The position numbers and the translations under genes are program-made. Below, piece by piece: positions 42,553 to 52,020 of a DNA stretch of 64,000 nt. Numbering within the stretch: the first letter of the stretch is position 1; each line of letters begins with the position of its first letter. The DNA lies in contig CAVUIJ010000019.1 of assembly GCA_963741505.1 (NCBI GenBank), forward strand, positions 62,001-126,000. Reading direction: 5' to 3'. A model generated the notes under the pieces. It was not told the DNA's origin. It ran no database searches and saw only the letters and a list, made by a program, of their open reading frames with translations. The stretch is from JAKFWF01 sp963741505. Lineage in GTDB: Bacteria; Pseudomonadota; Alphaproteobacteria; Rhizobiales; Hyphomicrobiaceae.

Positions 42553-45231
42553 ATGCAACACGAACGGCATGACGACCACAGCAACGAAGCCGAGATGCAG
42601 GAGTGGTCGGAAGCGATCTCGTCGGTGATTGCGTTCGAGGGTACCCATGCCGCGGATGCGGTGCTTGCGAAAGCGGTGGAGACGGCAAGGCGATCGGGCG
42701 CCAAGCTGCCGTTCGCGGCCAATACCGCCTACATCAATACGATTGCGCCGGACGAGGAGCCGCCGCATCCGGGCGATCGCGCCATCGAGGCCCGAATCAG
42801 AGCCGCGATCCGCTGGAACGCGGCGGCGATCGTGCTCAAGGCAAACAAGGAAAGTTCCGAGCTCGGCGGCCACATCGCCAGCTTCCAGTCGGCGGCGACG
42901 CTCTACGATACCGGCTTCCAGCACTTCTGGCATGGCGCCGACGACCCGGCCCACGGCGGCGACCTGATCTATGTGCAAGGACATTCCTCCCCGGGCATTT
43001 ACGCCCGTGCCTATATCGAGGGCCGTCTGACCGAGGGCCAGCTGTTGAACTTTCGGCAGGAGACGGAGGGCAAGGGGCTGCCATCCTATCCCCATCCCTG
43101 GCTGATGCCGGACTTCTGGCAGTTCCCGACGGTATCGATGGGACTCGGGCCGCTGATGGCGATCTATCAGGCCCGCTTCCTCAAGTATCTGCATTGCCGC
43201 GAAATCGCTGATACCGAGCGGCGGCACGTGTGGGCGTTCTGCGGCGACGGCGAGATGGACGAGCCGGAGAGCCTCGGCGCGATCTCGCTCGCCGGCCGCG
43301 AGCGTCTCGACAACCTGATCTTCGTCATCAATTGCAACCTGCAGAAGCTCGACGGTCCGGTGCGCGGCAACGGCAAGATCATCCAGGAGCTGGAAGGTCA
43401 TTTCCGCGGGGCAGGGTGGAACGTGATCAAGCTCGTGTGGGGCCCCGGCTGGGACGAGCTGCTCGGCAAGGATACCTCCGGCCGTCTGCGTCAGCTTATG
43501 GAGGAGTGCGTCGACGGCGAATACCAGACGTTCAAGGCCAAGGATGGCGCTTTCATCCGCGAGAAATTCTTCGGCCGCTATCCAGAGACCGCGGCCATGG
43601 TGGCCGATTGGTCGGACGACAAGATCTGGAAACTCACCCGCGGCGGCCACGACCCGATAAAGATCCATGCCGCCTACAAGTCGGCCGTCGAGCACAAGGG
43701 CCAGCCGACCGTGATTCTGGCCAAGACCGTCAAAGGCTACGGCATGGGCGAGGCCGGCGAAGGCCAAATGATCGCGCATCAGGCCAAGAAGATGGGAGAA
43801 GCCGCGCTCAAGGGTTTCCGCGACCGTTTCAATATTCCGATCACGGATGCGGAATTGAAGACCATGCCGTTCATCAAGTTCGCCGAGGATTCGGCCGAGA
43901 TGAAGTATCTGCGGGCGCGGCGTAAGGCGCTGGGTGGCTATCTGCCCAAGCGGCGGCCGAAGAGCGATGTCGAGCTCAAGGTTCCGGCGCTGTCGGAGTT
44001 CGAGGCGCAGCTGAAGAGCTCCGGCGAGCGCGAGATCTCGACGACGATGGCGTTCGTGCAGATGCTGACCAAGCTGATGCGCGACAAGAGCCTGGGACGC
44101 CGCGTCGTGCCGATCGTGCCGGACGAGAGCCGCACCTTCGGCATGGAGGGCATGTTCCGCCAGTTCGGCATCTTCAGCCAGGTCGGCCAGCTCTACCGGC
44201 CGCAGGATGCCGATCAGCTGATGTTCTACAAGGAGGACAGGAACGGCCAGGTGCTGGAGGAGGGCATCAACGAGGCCGGCGCCATGGCGGCGTGGATCGC
44301 GGCCGCGACTTCCTACTCGGCGTCGAACCAGCCGATGATCCCATTCTACATCTACTATTCGATGTTCGGCTTCCAGCGCACCGGCGATCTTGCCTGGGCG
44401 GCCGGCGACATGCGGGCGCGCGGCTTCCTGGTCGGCGGCACCTCTGGGCGCACCACGCTCAACGGCGAAGGCCTGCAGCACGAGGACGGCCACAGCCACA
44501 TCCTGTCGGCGACGATTCCGAACTGCGTCTCCTACGACCCGACGTTCGCCTACGAGGTGGCAGTGATCGTGCACGACGGCCTGCGCCGCATGATCGGCGA
44601 GCAGGAGGACGTGTTCTACTACCTGACCCTGCTCAACGAGAATTACGAGCACCCGGCGATGCCGGAAGGTGCGGAGGCCGGTATCGTCAAGGGCATGTAC
44701 CTGCTGAAGGCTGCCGATCCGAAGGCCAAGGGCCATCGCGTCCAGCTGCTCGGCTGCGGCGCGATCCTGCGCGAGATCATCGCCGGCGCCCAACTGCTGG
44801 AAAAGGACTTCGGCGTTCACGCCGACATCTGGAGCGTGACGAGCTTCACCGAACTTGCCCGCGAGGCGGCCGCGGCCGAGCGCTGGAACCTGTTGCATCC
44901 GGCCGAGACGCCACGGGTGGCCTACGTCACGACGCAGCTCGCCGCGCGCGGCGAGGCGCCGATCATCGCCTCGACCGACTACATGCGGATGCTGGCGGAA
45001 CAGATCCGGCCCTATGTTGGGAGAACCTATCGCGTGCTCGGCACCGACGGCTTCGGTCGCTCCGACTACCGGCGCAAGCTGCGCACCCACTTCGAGGTCG
45101 ATCGCCATTTCGTGGTGATGAGCGCGCTCAGGGCCCTTGCCGACGAGAACAAGCTGCCGTCAACCAAGGTCGCCGAGGCGATCGCCAAGTACGGCATCAA
45201 TCCCGACAAGCCGAACCCGATGCGCGCCTGA
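42553..45231 (+). CDS. aceE: Pyruvate dehydrogenase E1 component, homodimeric type
   Basis: An 892-residue thiamine-diphosphate enzyme that decarboxylates pyruvate and acetylates the lipoyl groups of AceF. AYINTIAPDEEPPHPGDRAI is the typical start; the TPP motif runs from CGDGEMDEPESLG (about residue 231) to FVINCNLQ (about 258); SRTFGMEGMFRQFGIFSQVG and RTTLNGEGLQHEDGHSHIL are AceE hallmarks. The ATG at 42553 is favoured by an AGGAAAG upstream; in-frame starts back to 42436 add non-conserved sequence. First gene of the operon. Most alphaproteobacteria use the two-chain E1, so this type is notable. Confidence 0.96.
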   Translation: MQHERHDDHSNEAEMQEWSEAISSVIAFEGTHAADAVLAKAVETARRSGAKLPFAANTAYINTIAPDEEPPHPGDRAIEARIRAAIRWNAAAIVLKANKESSELGGHIASFQSAATLYDTGFQHFWHGADDPAHGGDLIYVQGHSSPGIYARAYIEGRLTEGQLLNFRQETEGKGLPSYPHPWLMPDFWQFPTVSMGLGPLMAIYQARFLKYLHCREIADTERRHVWAFCGDGEMDEPESLGAISLAGRERLDNLIFVINCNLQKLDGPVRGNGKIIQELEGHFRGAGWNVIKLVWGPGWDELLGKDTSGRLRQLMEECVDGEYQTFKAKDGAFIREKFFGRYPETAAMVADWSDDKIWKLTRGGHDPIKIHAAYKSAVEHKGQPTVILAKTVKGYGMGEAGEGQMIAHQAKKMGEAALKGFRDRFNIPITDAELKTMPFIKFAEDSAEMKYLRARRKALGGYLPKRRPKSDVELKVPALSEFEAQLKSSGEREISTTMAFVQMLTKLMRDKSLGRRVVPIVPDESRTFGMEGMFRQFGIFSQVGQLYRPQDADQLMFYKEDRNGQVLEEGINEAGAMAAWIAAATSYSASNQPMIPFYIYYSMFGFQRTGDLAWAAGDMRARGFLVGGTSGRTTLNGEGLQHEDGHSHILSATIPNCVSYDPTFAYEVAVIVHDGLRRMIGEQEDVFYYLTLLNENYEHPAMPEGAEAGIVKGMYLLKAADPKAKGHRVQLLGCGAILREIIAGAQLLEKDFGVHADIWSVTSFTELAREAAAAERWNLLHPAETPRVAYVTTQLAARGEAPIIASTDYMRMLAEQIRPYVGRTYRVLGTDGFGRSDYRRKLRTHFEVDRHFVVMSALRALADENKLPSTKVAEAIAKYGINPDKPNPMRA

Positions 45232-45312
45232 TCGAGCCTTTCATCCGAAGCTTCCGATCCCTTTTTTCAACCTTTGGCCAGTGCCCGACCTGGCCCCCCG
45301 GAGACCCTGCCA

Positions 45313-46584
45313 ATGACCACCGTGAAGGTGCCCGATATCGGCGATTTCAAGGACATTCCCGTCATCGAGATTCATGTCAAACCCGGTGATACCGTCAGCG
45401 CCGAGGCGCCGCTGGTGACGCTCGAGAGCGACAAGGCGACGATGGAAGTGCCGGCGCCGGCCGCTGGCACGGTCGCCAAGGTTCTGGTCGCGATCGGCGA
45501 CAAGGTGAGCGAAGGCACGGCCATCGTCGAGATGGCAGGCGCTGCTGCCGCTGCCTCGGCCGGAAAGCCGGCCGCGACACCGGCTGCCTCGGCAGCTCCG
45601 GCGGCTGCAAAGGCTGCTGCGGCGCCGGTCGCGGCCACCGCTCCTTCATCACGCATGCCGGTAGTCGGCATGCCGCCGCTGGTCGATTTCAGCGGCGTTC
45701 ATGCCAGTCCCTCCGTGCGCCGCCTCGCGCGCGAGATGGACATCGACCTCACGCGCCTCAAGGGCAGCGGCGAGAACGGCCGTATCACCAAGGACGACCT
45801 GAAGAAGAGCCTGGGCACCGGCGCCGCGCCTGCTGCAACAGGTGGTGCCGGCATTCCGGAGATCCCAGCACAGGACTTCTCCAAGTTCGGACCGATCGAG
45901 ACGAGGCCGCTGTCGCGCCTGAAGAAGCTGTCCGGGCCGCACCTGCATCGCGCCTGGCTCAACATTCCGCACGTCACGCATTGCGACGATGCCGACGTCA
46001 CCGATGTCGACGGTTACCGCAAGATGCTCGACAGCGCGGCCAAGGACAAAGGCTATCGCGTCACCATGCTGGCCTTCCTGATGAAGGCCGCCGTGGTCGC
46101 GCTCAAGGAATACCCGGAGTTCAACGCATCGCTTTCACCCGACAAGGCGAGCCTGATCTACAAGAAGTACTATCATCTCGGCGTTGCCGTCGACACGCCG
46201 GATGGCCTGGTGGTTCCGGTCGTCCGCGACGTCGACCGCAAGGGCATCCTCGAGCTCAGCCAGGAACTCGGCACCACGTCCAAGAAGATGCGCGACGGCA
46301 AGATCGCACCAGCCGACATCCAGGGCGCGACATTCTCGATCTCAAGTCTCGGCGGCATCGGCGGCACCAGCTTCACGCCGATCGTCAACGCGCCGGAGCT
46401 TGCGATCCTCGGTGTCGTCCGATCGGTGATGAAGCCGGTATGGGACGGCCGGGAGTTCAAACCGCGGCTGATGTTGCCCCTGTGCGTCTCCTACGACCAC
46501 CGGGTCATCGACGGCGCGCTGGCTGCCCGCTTCACGAAGCGATTGGCCGATGTGCTGGCCGACGTGCGTCAGCTGGTTCTTTGA
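45313..46584 (+). CDS. aceF: Dihydrolipoamide acetyltransferase (PDH E2)
   Basis: A 423-residue E2 core subunit. One lipoyl domain (VKVPDIGDFKDIPVIEIHVK, lipoyl Lys41 in LESDKATMEV), an Ala/Pro linker, a peripheral-subunit-binding domain (ASPSVRRLAREMDIDLTRLK) and a catalytic domain ending SYDHRVIDGALAARF with catalytic His near residue 396. It transfers acetyl to CoA. Single lipoyl domain, unlike the three of E. coli. It lies 81 bases after aceE and shares the DIGDFK type of lipoyl domain with the downstream lpd. Confidence 0.95.
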   Translation: MTTVKVPDIGDFKDIPVIEIHVKPGDTVSAEAPLVTLESDKATMEVPAPAAGTVAKVLVAIGDKVSEGTAIVEMAGAAAAASAGKPAATPAASAAPAAAKAAAAPVAATAPSSRMPVVGMPPLVDFSGVHASPSVRRLAREMDIDLTRLKGSGENGRITKDDLKKSLGTGAAPAATGGAGIPEIPAQDFSKFGPIETRPLSRLKKLSGPHLHRAWLNIPHVTHCDDADVTDVDGYRKMLDSAAKDKGYRVTMLAFLMKAAVVALKEYPEFNASLSPDKASLIYKKYYHLGVAVDTPDGLVVPVVRDVDRKGILELSQELGTTSKKMRDGKIAPADIQGATFSISSLGGIGGTSFTPIVNAPELAILGVVRSVMKPVWDGREFKPRLMLPLCVSYDHRVIDGALAARFTKRLADVLADVRQLVL

Positions 46585-46594
46585 TACCTTGCAG

Positions 46595-46673
46595 GGCGGG
46601 TTAGGCGAAGCCGTTACCCGCCTTTTCGCTGCGCTTGCGGCAAGGCCGGCGGATTACGCTGCGCTAATCCGCC
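46595..46673. repeat. Two consecutive hairpins between aceF and lpd
   Basis: GGCGGGTTA (46595-46603) pairs with TTACCCGCC (46614-46622, as TAACCCGCC complement) and is followed by TTTTCG; GGCGGATTA (46648-46656) pairs with TAATCCGCC (46665-46673). The second is the widespread GGCGGATTACGC...TAATCCGCC intergenic repeat. The first with its T-run could be a partial terminator that lowers lpd expression relative to aceEF. Confidence 0.7.
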
Positions 46674-46689
46674 CTACGGAGCTTCGGAA

Positions 46690-48426
46690 ATGAGCAAAGA
46701 GATCCGCGTTCCCGACATCGGCGACTTCAAGAACGTGCCGGTGATCGAGCTTCACGTGAAGCCCGGCGACGCCGTCAAGGCTGAGGACCCGCTGGTGACG
46801 CTGGAGAGCGACAAGGCAACGCTCGAGGTGCCAGCGCCGGAAGCCGGCACCATCGCTGAGGTGAAGGTCAAGGTCGGCGACAAGGTCAGCGCGGGCAGCA
46901 TCATCGTGCTGCTCGAAGGCGGCGCGGCCGCTGCAGCGCAGCCCCAGGCGAAGGTTGCGCCGGTGCCAGCCACTCCCGCACCGCAAGCTGCAAAACATGC
47001 CGGCGGCGCCGACATCAGCTGCGATTGCGTCGTGCTCGGCGCAGGTCCCGGCGGCTACTCGGCCGCCTTCCGCGCCGCCGATCTCGGCCTCAATACCGTC
47101 CTCGTCGAGCGTTGGTCGACGCTCGGCGGCGTCTGCCTCAACGTCGGCTGCATCCCGTCGAAGGCGCTGCTGCACGTCGCCGCGATCATGGACGAGGCGG
47201 CAGTGCTTGGCGCCCACGGCGTCGAGTTCGGCAAGCCGAAGATCTCGCTCGATGCCCTGCGCCGGCACAAGGACAAGGTGGTCGGCAAACTCACTGCCGG
47301 GCTCGCCGGCATGGCGAAAGCGCGCAAGGTCACCGTCGTGCAGGGCACCGGCACGTTCCTAGATCCCAATCACCTGCAGGTGACGCTGACCGACGGCTCT
47401 GGCAAGAAGACCGTCGCTTTCAGAAATGCGATCATCGCCGCCGGCTCGGAGGCGGTGAAACTGCCGTTCATTCCGGAAGATCCGCGCATCGTCGATTCGA
47501 CCGGGGCGCTGGAGCTACGCCAGATCCCGAAGTCGATGCTGGTCATCGGCGGCGGCATCATCGGCCTCGAGATGGCGACGGTCTATTCCGCGCTCGGCAG
47601 CCGCATCGACGTGGTCGAGATGCTCGATCACCTGATGCCGGGTGCCGACCGCGACCTGGTGAAGGTTTGGGAGAAGAAGAACGCCGGCCGCTTCGATGCG
47701 GTGATGCTCAAGACCAGGACCGTCGGCGTCGAGGCCAAGAAGGACGGCATCCACGTCCGCTTCGAGGGCGAGGCGGCGCCGAAGGAGCCGAAGCGCTACG
47801 ACATGGTTCTGGTGGCGGTGGGCCGCAGCCCGAACGGCCGGCTGATTGCGGCGGACAAGGCCGGCGTCGCGGTCTCTGGTCGAGGCTTCATCGCCGTCGA
47901 CAAGCAGATGCGCACCAACGTCGCGCACATCTTCGCCATCGGCGACATCGTCGGCCAACCGATGCTGGCGCACAAGGCGGTGCACGAGGCGCACGTCGCC
48001 GCCGAAGTCGCGGCCGGCAGGAAGTCGGCATTCGATGCCCGCCAGATCCCGTCCGTCGCCTACACCGACCCGGAAATCGCCTGGGCCGGCCTGACCGAGA
48101 CCGAAGCCAAGGCCAAGGGCATCAAGGTCGGCAAGGCAGTGTTCCCGTGGGCGGCCTCGGGCCGCGCCATCGCCAACGGCCGCGACGAGGGTTTCACCAA
48201 GCTGATCGTCGACGAGGCGACGCACCGCGTCGTTGGCGGCGGCATCGTCGGCACCCATGCCGGCGACCTGATCGGCGAGATCTGCCTCGCCATCGAGATG
48301 GGTGCAGAGCCGGGCGACATCGCCCACACCATCCATCCGCATCCGACGCTCGGCGAATCGATCGGCATGGCGGCGGAGGTGTTCGAAGGCACCTGCACCG
48401 ACCTGCCGCCGAGCCGGAGGAAGTAG
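46690..48426 (+). CDS. lpdA: Dihydrolipoyl dehydrogenase with N-terminal lipoyl domain (PDH E3)
   Basis: A 578-residue FAD enzyme that reoxidises dihydrolipoamide with NAD. It begins with a lipoyl domain (VPDIGDFKNVPVIELHVKPG, lipoyl Lys42) and an Ala/Pro linker, then FAD-binding CDCVVLGAGPGGYSAAFRAA, redox pair Cys149/Cys154 in GGVCLNVGCIPSKALL, NAD-binding MLVIGGGIIGLEMATVYSAL, and the catalytic HPHPTLGES near the C-terminus. The lipoyl-E3 architecture is known from beta- and gammaproteobacterial pyruvate dehydrogenase operons with homodimeric AceE. Complete. Confidence 0.95.
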   Translation: MSKEIRVPDIGDFKNVPVIELHVKPGDAVKAEDPLVTLESDKATLEVPAPEAGTIAEVKVKVGDKVSAGSIIVLLEGGAAAAAQPQAKVAPVPATPAPQAAKHAGGADISCDCVVLGAGPGGYSAAFRAADLGLNTVLVERWSTLGGVCLNVGCIPSKALLHVAAIMDEAAVLGAHGVEFGKPKISLDALRRHKDKVVGKLTAGLAGMAKARKVTVVQGTGTFLDPNHLQVTLTDGSGKKTVAFRNAIIAAGSEAVKLPFIPEDPRIVDSTGALELRQIPKSMLVIGGGIIGLEMATVYSALGSRIDVVEMLDHLMPGADRDLVKVWEKKNAGRFDAVMLKTRTVGVEAKKDGIHVRFEGEAAPKEPKRYDMVLVAVGRSPNGRLIAADKAGVAVSGRGFIAVDKQMRTNVAHIFAIGDIVGQPMLAHKAVHEAHVAAEVAAGRKSAFDARQIPSVAYTDPEIAWAGLTETEAKAKGIKVGKAVFPWAASGRAIANGRDEGFTKLIVDEATHRVVGGGIVGTHAGDLIGEICLAIEMGAEPGDIAHTIHPHPTLGESIGMAAEVFEGTCTDLPPSRRK

Positions 48427-48546
48427 CGCATTTTAGCCACGACAACGCCGTCGCGGCGCCGATATGGCGTCAGCTTCTCGTAAGCACTTTGTCTCTATTC
48501 GGTGGTCGCGTCGCTGAGGCGAACATCGAACCGGAGACATACTCCA

Positions 48547-49698
48547 ATGCCGCTGCAAGTCCTCGACAAAGCCGGCAGCCAAGCCGATCTCAGCGGCCGC
48601 TCCGCACGGGTCTGGGATCTCGGCGTGCGCCTGTTCCATTGGCTGCTGGTCGCCGGCGTCGCGATAGCGCTGCTGACCGGTTTCTTCGCGGCGAAGCCGT
48701 GGCTTGATGTCCACGTGATCGCCGGCACGATGATTGCGGCGCTGATTGTCTATCGTTTGGTCTGGGGCTTCCTCGGCTCGACCTACGCGCGATTCGCGAG
48801 CTTCGTCGTGCCGCCGCGTATGGCGCTGCATCACGGCCTCGATCTGTTGCGCGGTCGCGCCCATCGTCACGTCGGCCACAATCCGATCGGTACGATGATG
48901 ATCCTGGCACTGCTGGCGGCGCTGATCGGCTTGACGGCCACCGGCGTGGTGGTGCTCGGCGGCATTGCCAAGGAAGGGCCGTTCGCGCCGTTCACGAGCT
49001 TTGCCGTCGGCCGTAGCGCCAAGGAGATCCACGAATTCCTGGCCTTCGCGCTATTGGGACTGATCGGCCTGCATGTCGCCGGCATCGTGTTCGAGAGCCT
49101 GCGGACGCGCGAAAACCTGGTGCGTAGCATGGTCACCGGCGACAAGCGGGTCGACGCCGAAAGCGGGCAGACGACAGCGGCCCGGCCGCGGCCGATTCTG
49201 GCGACCGTGGCATTTTCGCTGGTCACGGTCGCGACCGGGGCGGCGATCACGCACTACTCGATGCAGCCGGCGCTGGGTGTGCCGAGCGCCGTGCTCGATC
49301 CGGGCTACGTCAAGGAGTGCGGAGCCTGCCACACGCCGCACCATCCGAGCCTCGCCCCGGCAGCCACCTGGACACGCATCATGGCGGGCCTCGCCGATCA
49401 CTTCGGCGACAACGCCGAGATGGACGCACAGCAGGCCAAGGTGCTGCTCGACTACATGACGTCGAACAGCGCCGAGAAATGGGACACCCACGCCGCCAAT
49501 CGCCTGCGCGTTGCCGATCCGTCGAACTCATTGCGCATCACCGAAACCGCTGGCTGGCGGCGCTTGCACCGTCCGGTCGCCGTCGAAGCATTCAAGTCCA
49601 GAAAAGTGGCCGGCAAGCTCAATTGCGCCGCCTGCCACGCCGATGCCGCCAGCGGCCGGTTCCGCCCAAGATCAATCGCTATCCCGAAGGAGAAGTAG
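48547..49698 (+). CDS. Cytochrome b561 fused to a diheme cytochrome c domain
   Basis: A 383-residue membrane protein. Residues ~20-190 are a b561-type domain with about four hydrophobic helices and heme-b His candidates (VWDLGVRLFHWLLVAGVAIA, HVIAGTMIAALIVYRLVWGF, NPIGTMMILALLAALIGLTA, KEIHEFLAFALLGLIGLHVA). After another TM (ATVAFSLVTVATGAAITHYS) comes a periplasmic module with two CxxCH sites, CGACH (Cys258) and CAACH (Cys360), that is homologous to the separate diheme cytochrome two genes on (HFGDNAEMDAQQAKVLLDYM). It probably passes electrons from the quinone pool to the SHP-like protein. Complete. Confidence 0.9.
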   Translation: MPLQVLDKAGSQADLSGRSARVWDLGVRLFHWLLVAGVAIALLTGFFAAKPWLDVHVIAGTMIAALIVYRLVWGFLGSTYARFASFVVPPRMALHHGLDLLRGRAHRHVGHNPIGTMMILALLAALIGLTATGVVVLGGIAKEGPFAPFTSFAVGRSAKEIHEFLAFALLGLIGLHVAGIVFESLRTRENLVRSMVTGDKRVDAESGQTTAARPRPILATVAFSLVTVATGAAITHYSMQPALGVPSAVLDPGYVKECGACHTPHHPSLAPAATWTRIMAGLADHFGDNAEMDAQQAKVLLDYMTSNSAEKWDTHAANRLRVADPSNSLRITETAGWRRLHRPVAVEAFKSRKVAGKLNCAACHADAASGRFRPRSIAIPKEK

Positions 49699-49699
49699 C

Positions 49700-50131
49700 A
49701 TGATCACGCGATCGCTCAAGTTGTTCGCAGCCGGCTTTGCGCTCGCCGGCAGCACCATCGCCGCGGTTGCAGCGATGACACCGGCACAGAAGCTCGTGCT
49801 CGACCAGCATATTGCAAACGCCAAGGCGGCGAGCCCGTCCTTCCAGGGCTTCTCTGCCGATCGCGGGCGGGCCTTCTTCCAGGCGAGCCACACCGGCGGC
49901 AAGCCCGATTCGCCCTCCTGCACGTCCTGCCACACCAACGATCCGACGAAAGCGGGAACGACCCGCGCCGGCAAGGCCATCGAGCCGATGGCGGCCTCGG
50001 CAAATCCGAATCGGTTCACCAATCCAGCCGACGTCGAGAAATGGTTCAAACGCAATTGCGGCGACGTGCTCGGGCGCGAGTGCTCCATCACCGAGAAGGG
50101 CGACGTGCTCGCCTATCTCATGAGCCTTTGA
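49700..50131 (+). CDS. SHP-like monoheme cytochrome c (DUF1924)
   Basis: A 143-residue c-type cytochrome. Signal peptide (MITRSLKLFAAGFALAGSTI, cleavage after AVAA) then a single heme site CTSCH (Cys74/Cys77/His78) and a Cys pair in RNCGDVLGREC. The family contains the sphaeroides heme protein SHP, whose heme iron takes an Asn as sixth ligand that is displaced by oxygen species; the NPNRFT segment (102-107) is the candidate here. Starts 1 base after the b561-diheme gene, so clearly the same operon. Periplasmic. Confidence 0.88.
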   Translation: MITRSLKLFAAGFALAGSTIAAVAAMTPAQKLVLDQHIANAKAASPSFQGFSADRGRAFFQASHTGGKPDSPSCTSCHTNDPTKAGTTRAGKAIEPMAASANPNRFTNPADVEKWFKRNCGDVLGRECSITEKGDVLAYLMSL

Positions 50132-50159
50132 GTTTGCCTCCAACCACAGGAAGATGACC

Positions 50160-50658
50160 ATGACCCGCAATTTCTCAGCTCTCGCGTTTGCACTCGCAGC
50201 CGTCACCGCGGCAGCACTCCAGCCCGGTCCAACGGCACTCGCCGATGGCCTGTGGACGCCGCCGGTGAATGACGCACTCGTGGCCAAGGAGTGCAGCGCC
50301 TGCCACATGCTCTATCCCGCCGGACTGCTGCCGGCGCGTTCGTGGGGACGGCTGATGAGGCGACCTCAAGAACCATTTCGGCGACAATGCCGAACTCGAT
50401 GGCGATACCACGAAGCGCGTGCTGGCCTACCTTGCGACCAATGCCGCCGATCAGGGTGGTCGCAATCCGAAGGTCCTGCGCGGCCTGCCGACGGCGGAGG
50501 CGCCGATGCGGATCACCGAGCTGCCGTCGTGGCTGCGCAAGCACGATAAGAAGGACCGGGTGTCACCGGCCACGCTCGTCCGCAGGAACGCCAAGTTCAA
50601 GGGCGACTGCGCCGCCTGCCACAAGGACGCGGTCGAGGGCTATTTCGAGGACGATTGA
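50160..50658 (+). CDS. Diheme cytochrome c (DHC-like, frameshifted)
   Basis: About 165 residues. Signal peptide (NFSALAFALAAVTAAALQPG), first heme site ECSACHMLYP, second CAACHKDAVEGYF near the end. The frame breaks in ATGAGGCGACC near 50357; removing one G restores SDLKNHFGDNAELDGDTTKR and the rest to a TGA at 50656. In Rhodobacter and Shewanella DHC is the electron partner of SHP, encoded beside it. The start at 50160 is chosen on AGGA spacing. Its 3' end overlaps the converging kinase gene by 19 bases. Confidence 0.87.
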
Positions 50659-52017
50659 GCTGCTGCGAACGGGATCGTCAGACGGATCTCGAGCCCGCCG
50701 ATCGCCGCGCGCGCGAGCTTGATCGTGCCGCCGTGGGCCTCGACCAGCTTGGTCACGATCGACAGTCCGAGCCCGCTGCCGCCGGCCGTCTCGTCCAGCC
50801 GGCGGCCACGGCGCAGGGCATCCTCCTCGGCGCCGGCTGGAATACCGGGACCGTCATCTGCAACCGACAGCCGCAGTGTCTGGCCCTCGGCGGCGGCACG
50901 GATAGTAACCGTGGATTTCGCCCACTTCGCTGCGTTCTCGGCAAGGTTGCCGACGATTTCCAGCAGGTCGTTCTCGTCGCCGGGAAACACCGCCGCATCG
51001 TCGGCGGTGACCTCCCACCGCAGGTCGCGGTCGGCGGCGATGCGCTGCAGTGCCGACGTCACTCGATCGAGGATCGGGCGGACCTCGATCATGGCGCGCC
51101 CGACACCGGCGCTGCCGATTGTGCGTGCCAGCGCCAATTCACGCTGCACGTGCCGGCCCATCATGTCGATCTGGGTATCGATCTCGCAGGCGGCCTCGGC
51201 GCGGCCGTCGCGCTGGAGATCGCGCGACACCGCCGACAGCACCGCCAGCGGAGTCTTGAAGCCATGCGCCAGGTCGCCGGCACGCTCGCGCGCCCGCTCG
51301 ATGTTGCGGCGCTCGCGATCGAGCAGCGCGTTCATGTCATCGACCAACGGCTTGACCTCGGTCGGAAACCGGCCCTCGACCCGACGGCTGGCACCGCTGT
51401 GGACCCGGTTGAGGGCGCCGCGCAGGGCGGTCAACGGCCGCAACCCGACCTGCACCTGCGCCCACAGCGCGATCAGCAGCGCTAGGCCCAGCACGACGAG
51501 CGATCTCACCAGTACCGTCCGGAAGCCGGACTCTGCTTCGGCGATCTCGCGGCGGTCGAGGGCCACGCTCAGACGAACCGGAATCGGTCGCGTGTCGGGA
51601 CGAATCGTCAGGCCGCGCTCCAAGACGATCAATGGCGAACCAGATGGGCCGATCAGCTCGTGGCGGTGGATCGCCCCGTCTTGCAGGCGATCGTCCGGAA
51701 GGATCAGTACCGTGTCCCACAACGAGCGTGATCGCTGCCTGGTCCCGTCGCTCTGCTGCACTTGCCAAAAGAGTCCGCTGTTGGGAGTTGCAAAGCGGGG
51801 ATCGGCCGGTGCGATGGCGACCTGCAGCGCGCCGTCGACACCGATCTCCAGCGACGCGGCGATCTGATTTAGGTGGTTGGTCGAACTCGGCGTCGACGCG
51901 AGCCTCGACGTGCTCGGTGAAGAGCCGCGACAACAGGACGCCGGAGACCGCCAGCGCAAGGATGACGGCACACGCGGCGGCGCCGATCAGCCTGAGGCGC
52001 AGCGAGCCGAATGTCAC
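50640..52017 (-). CDS. Sensor histidine kinase (PhoQ-like, frameshifted)
   Basis: About 459 residues. A first TM (LIGAAACAVILALAVSGVLL), a periplasmic sensor of about 120 residues, a second TM (VRSLVVLGLALLIALWAQVQ), a HAMP-like linker, the phospho-acceptor His of GDLAHGFKTPLAVLSAVSRD, the N-box GNLAENAAKWAKS, and G-boxes DDGPGIPAG and GGSGLGLSIV. The start is GTG at 52017 with GGAGG upstream. One extra base near 51879 splits the first 46 residues from the rest; removing it gives AEFDNHLNQIAASLEIG. Pairs with the regulator 3 bases upstream. Confidence 0.9.
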
Positions 52018-52020
52018 CGC

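Noticed and set aside
42334..45108. 924-codon minus-strand frame opposite aceE
   Set aside because: Composition (His/Arg/Ala/Val-rich, no motifs) and exact antisense position mark it as a shadow of aceE.
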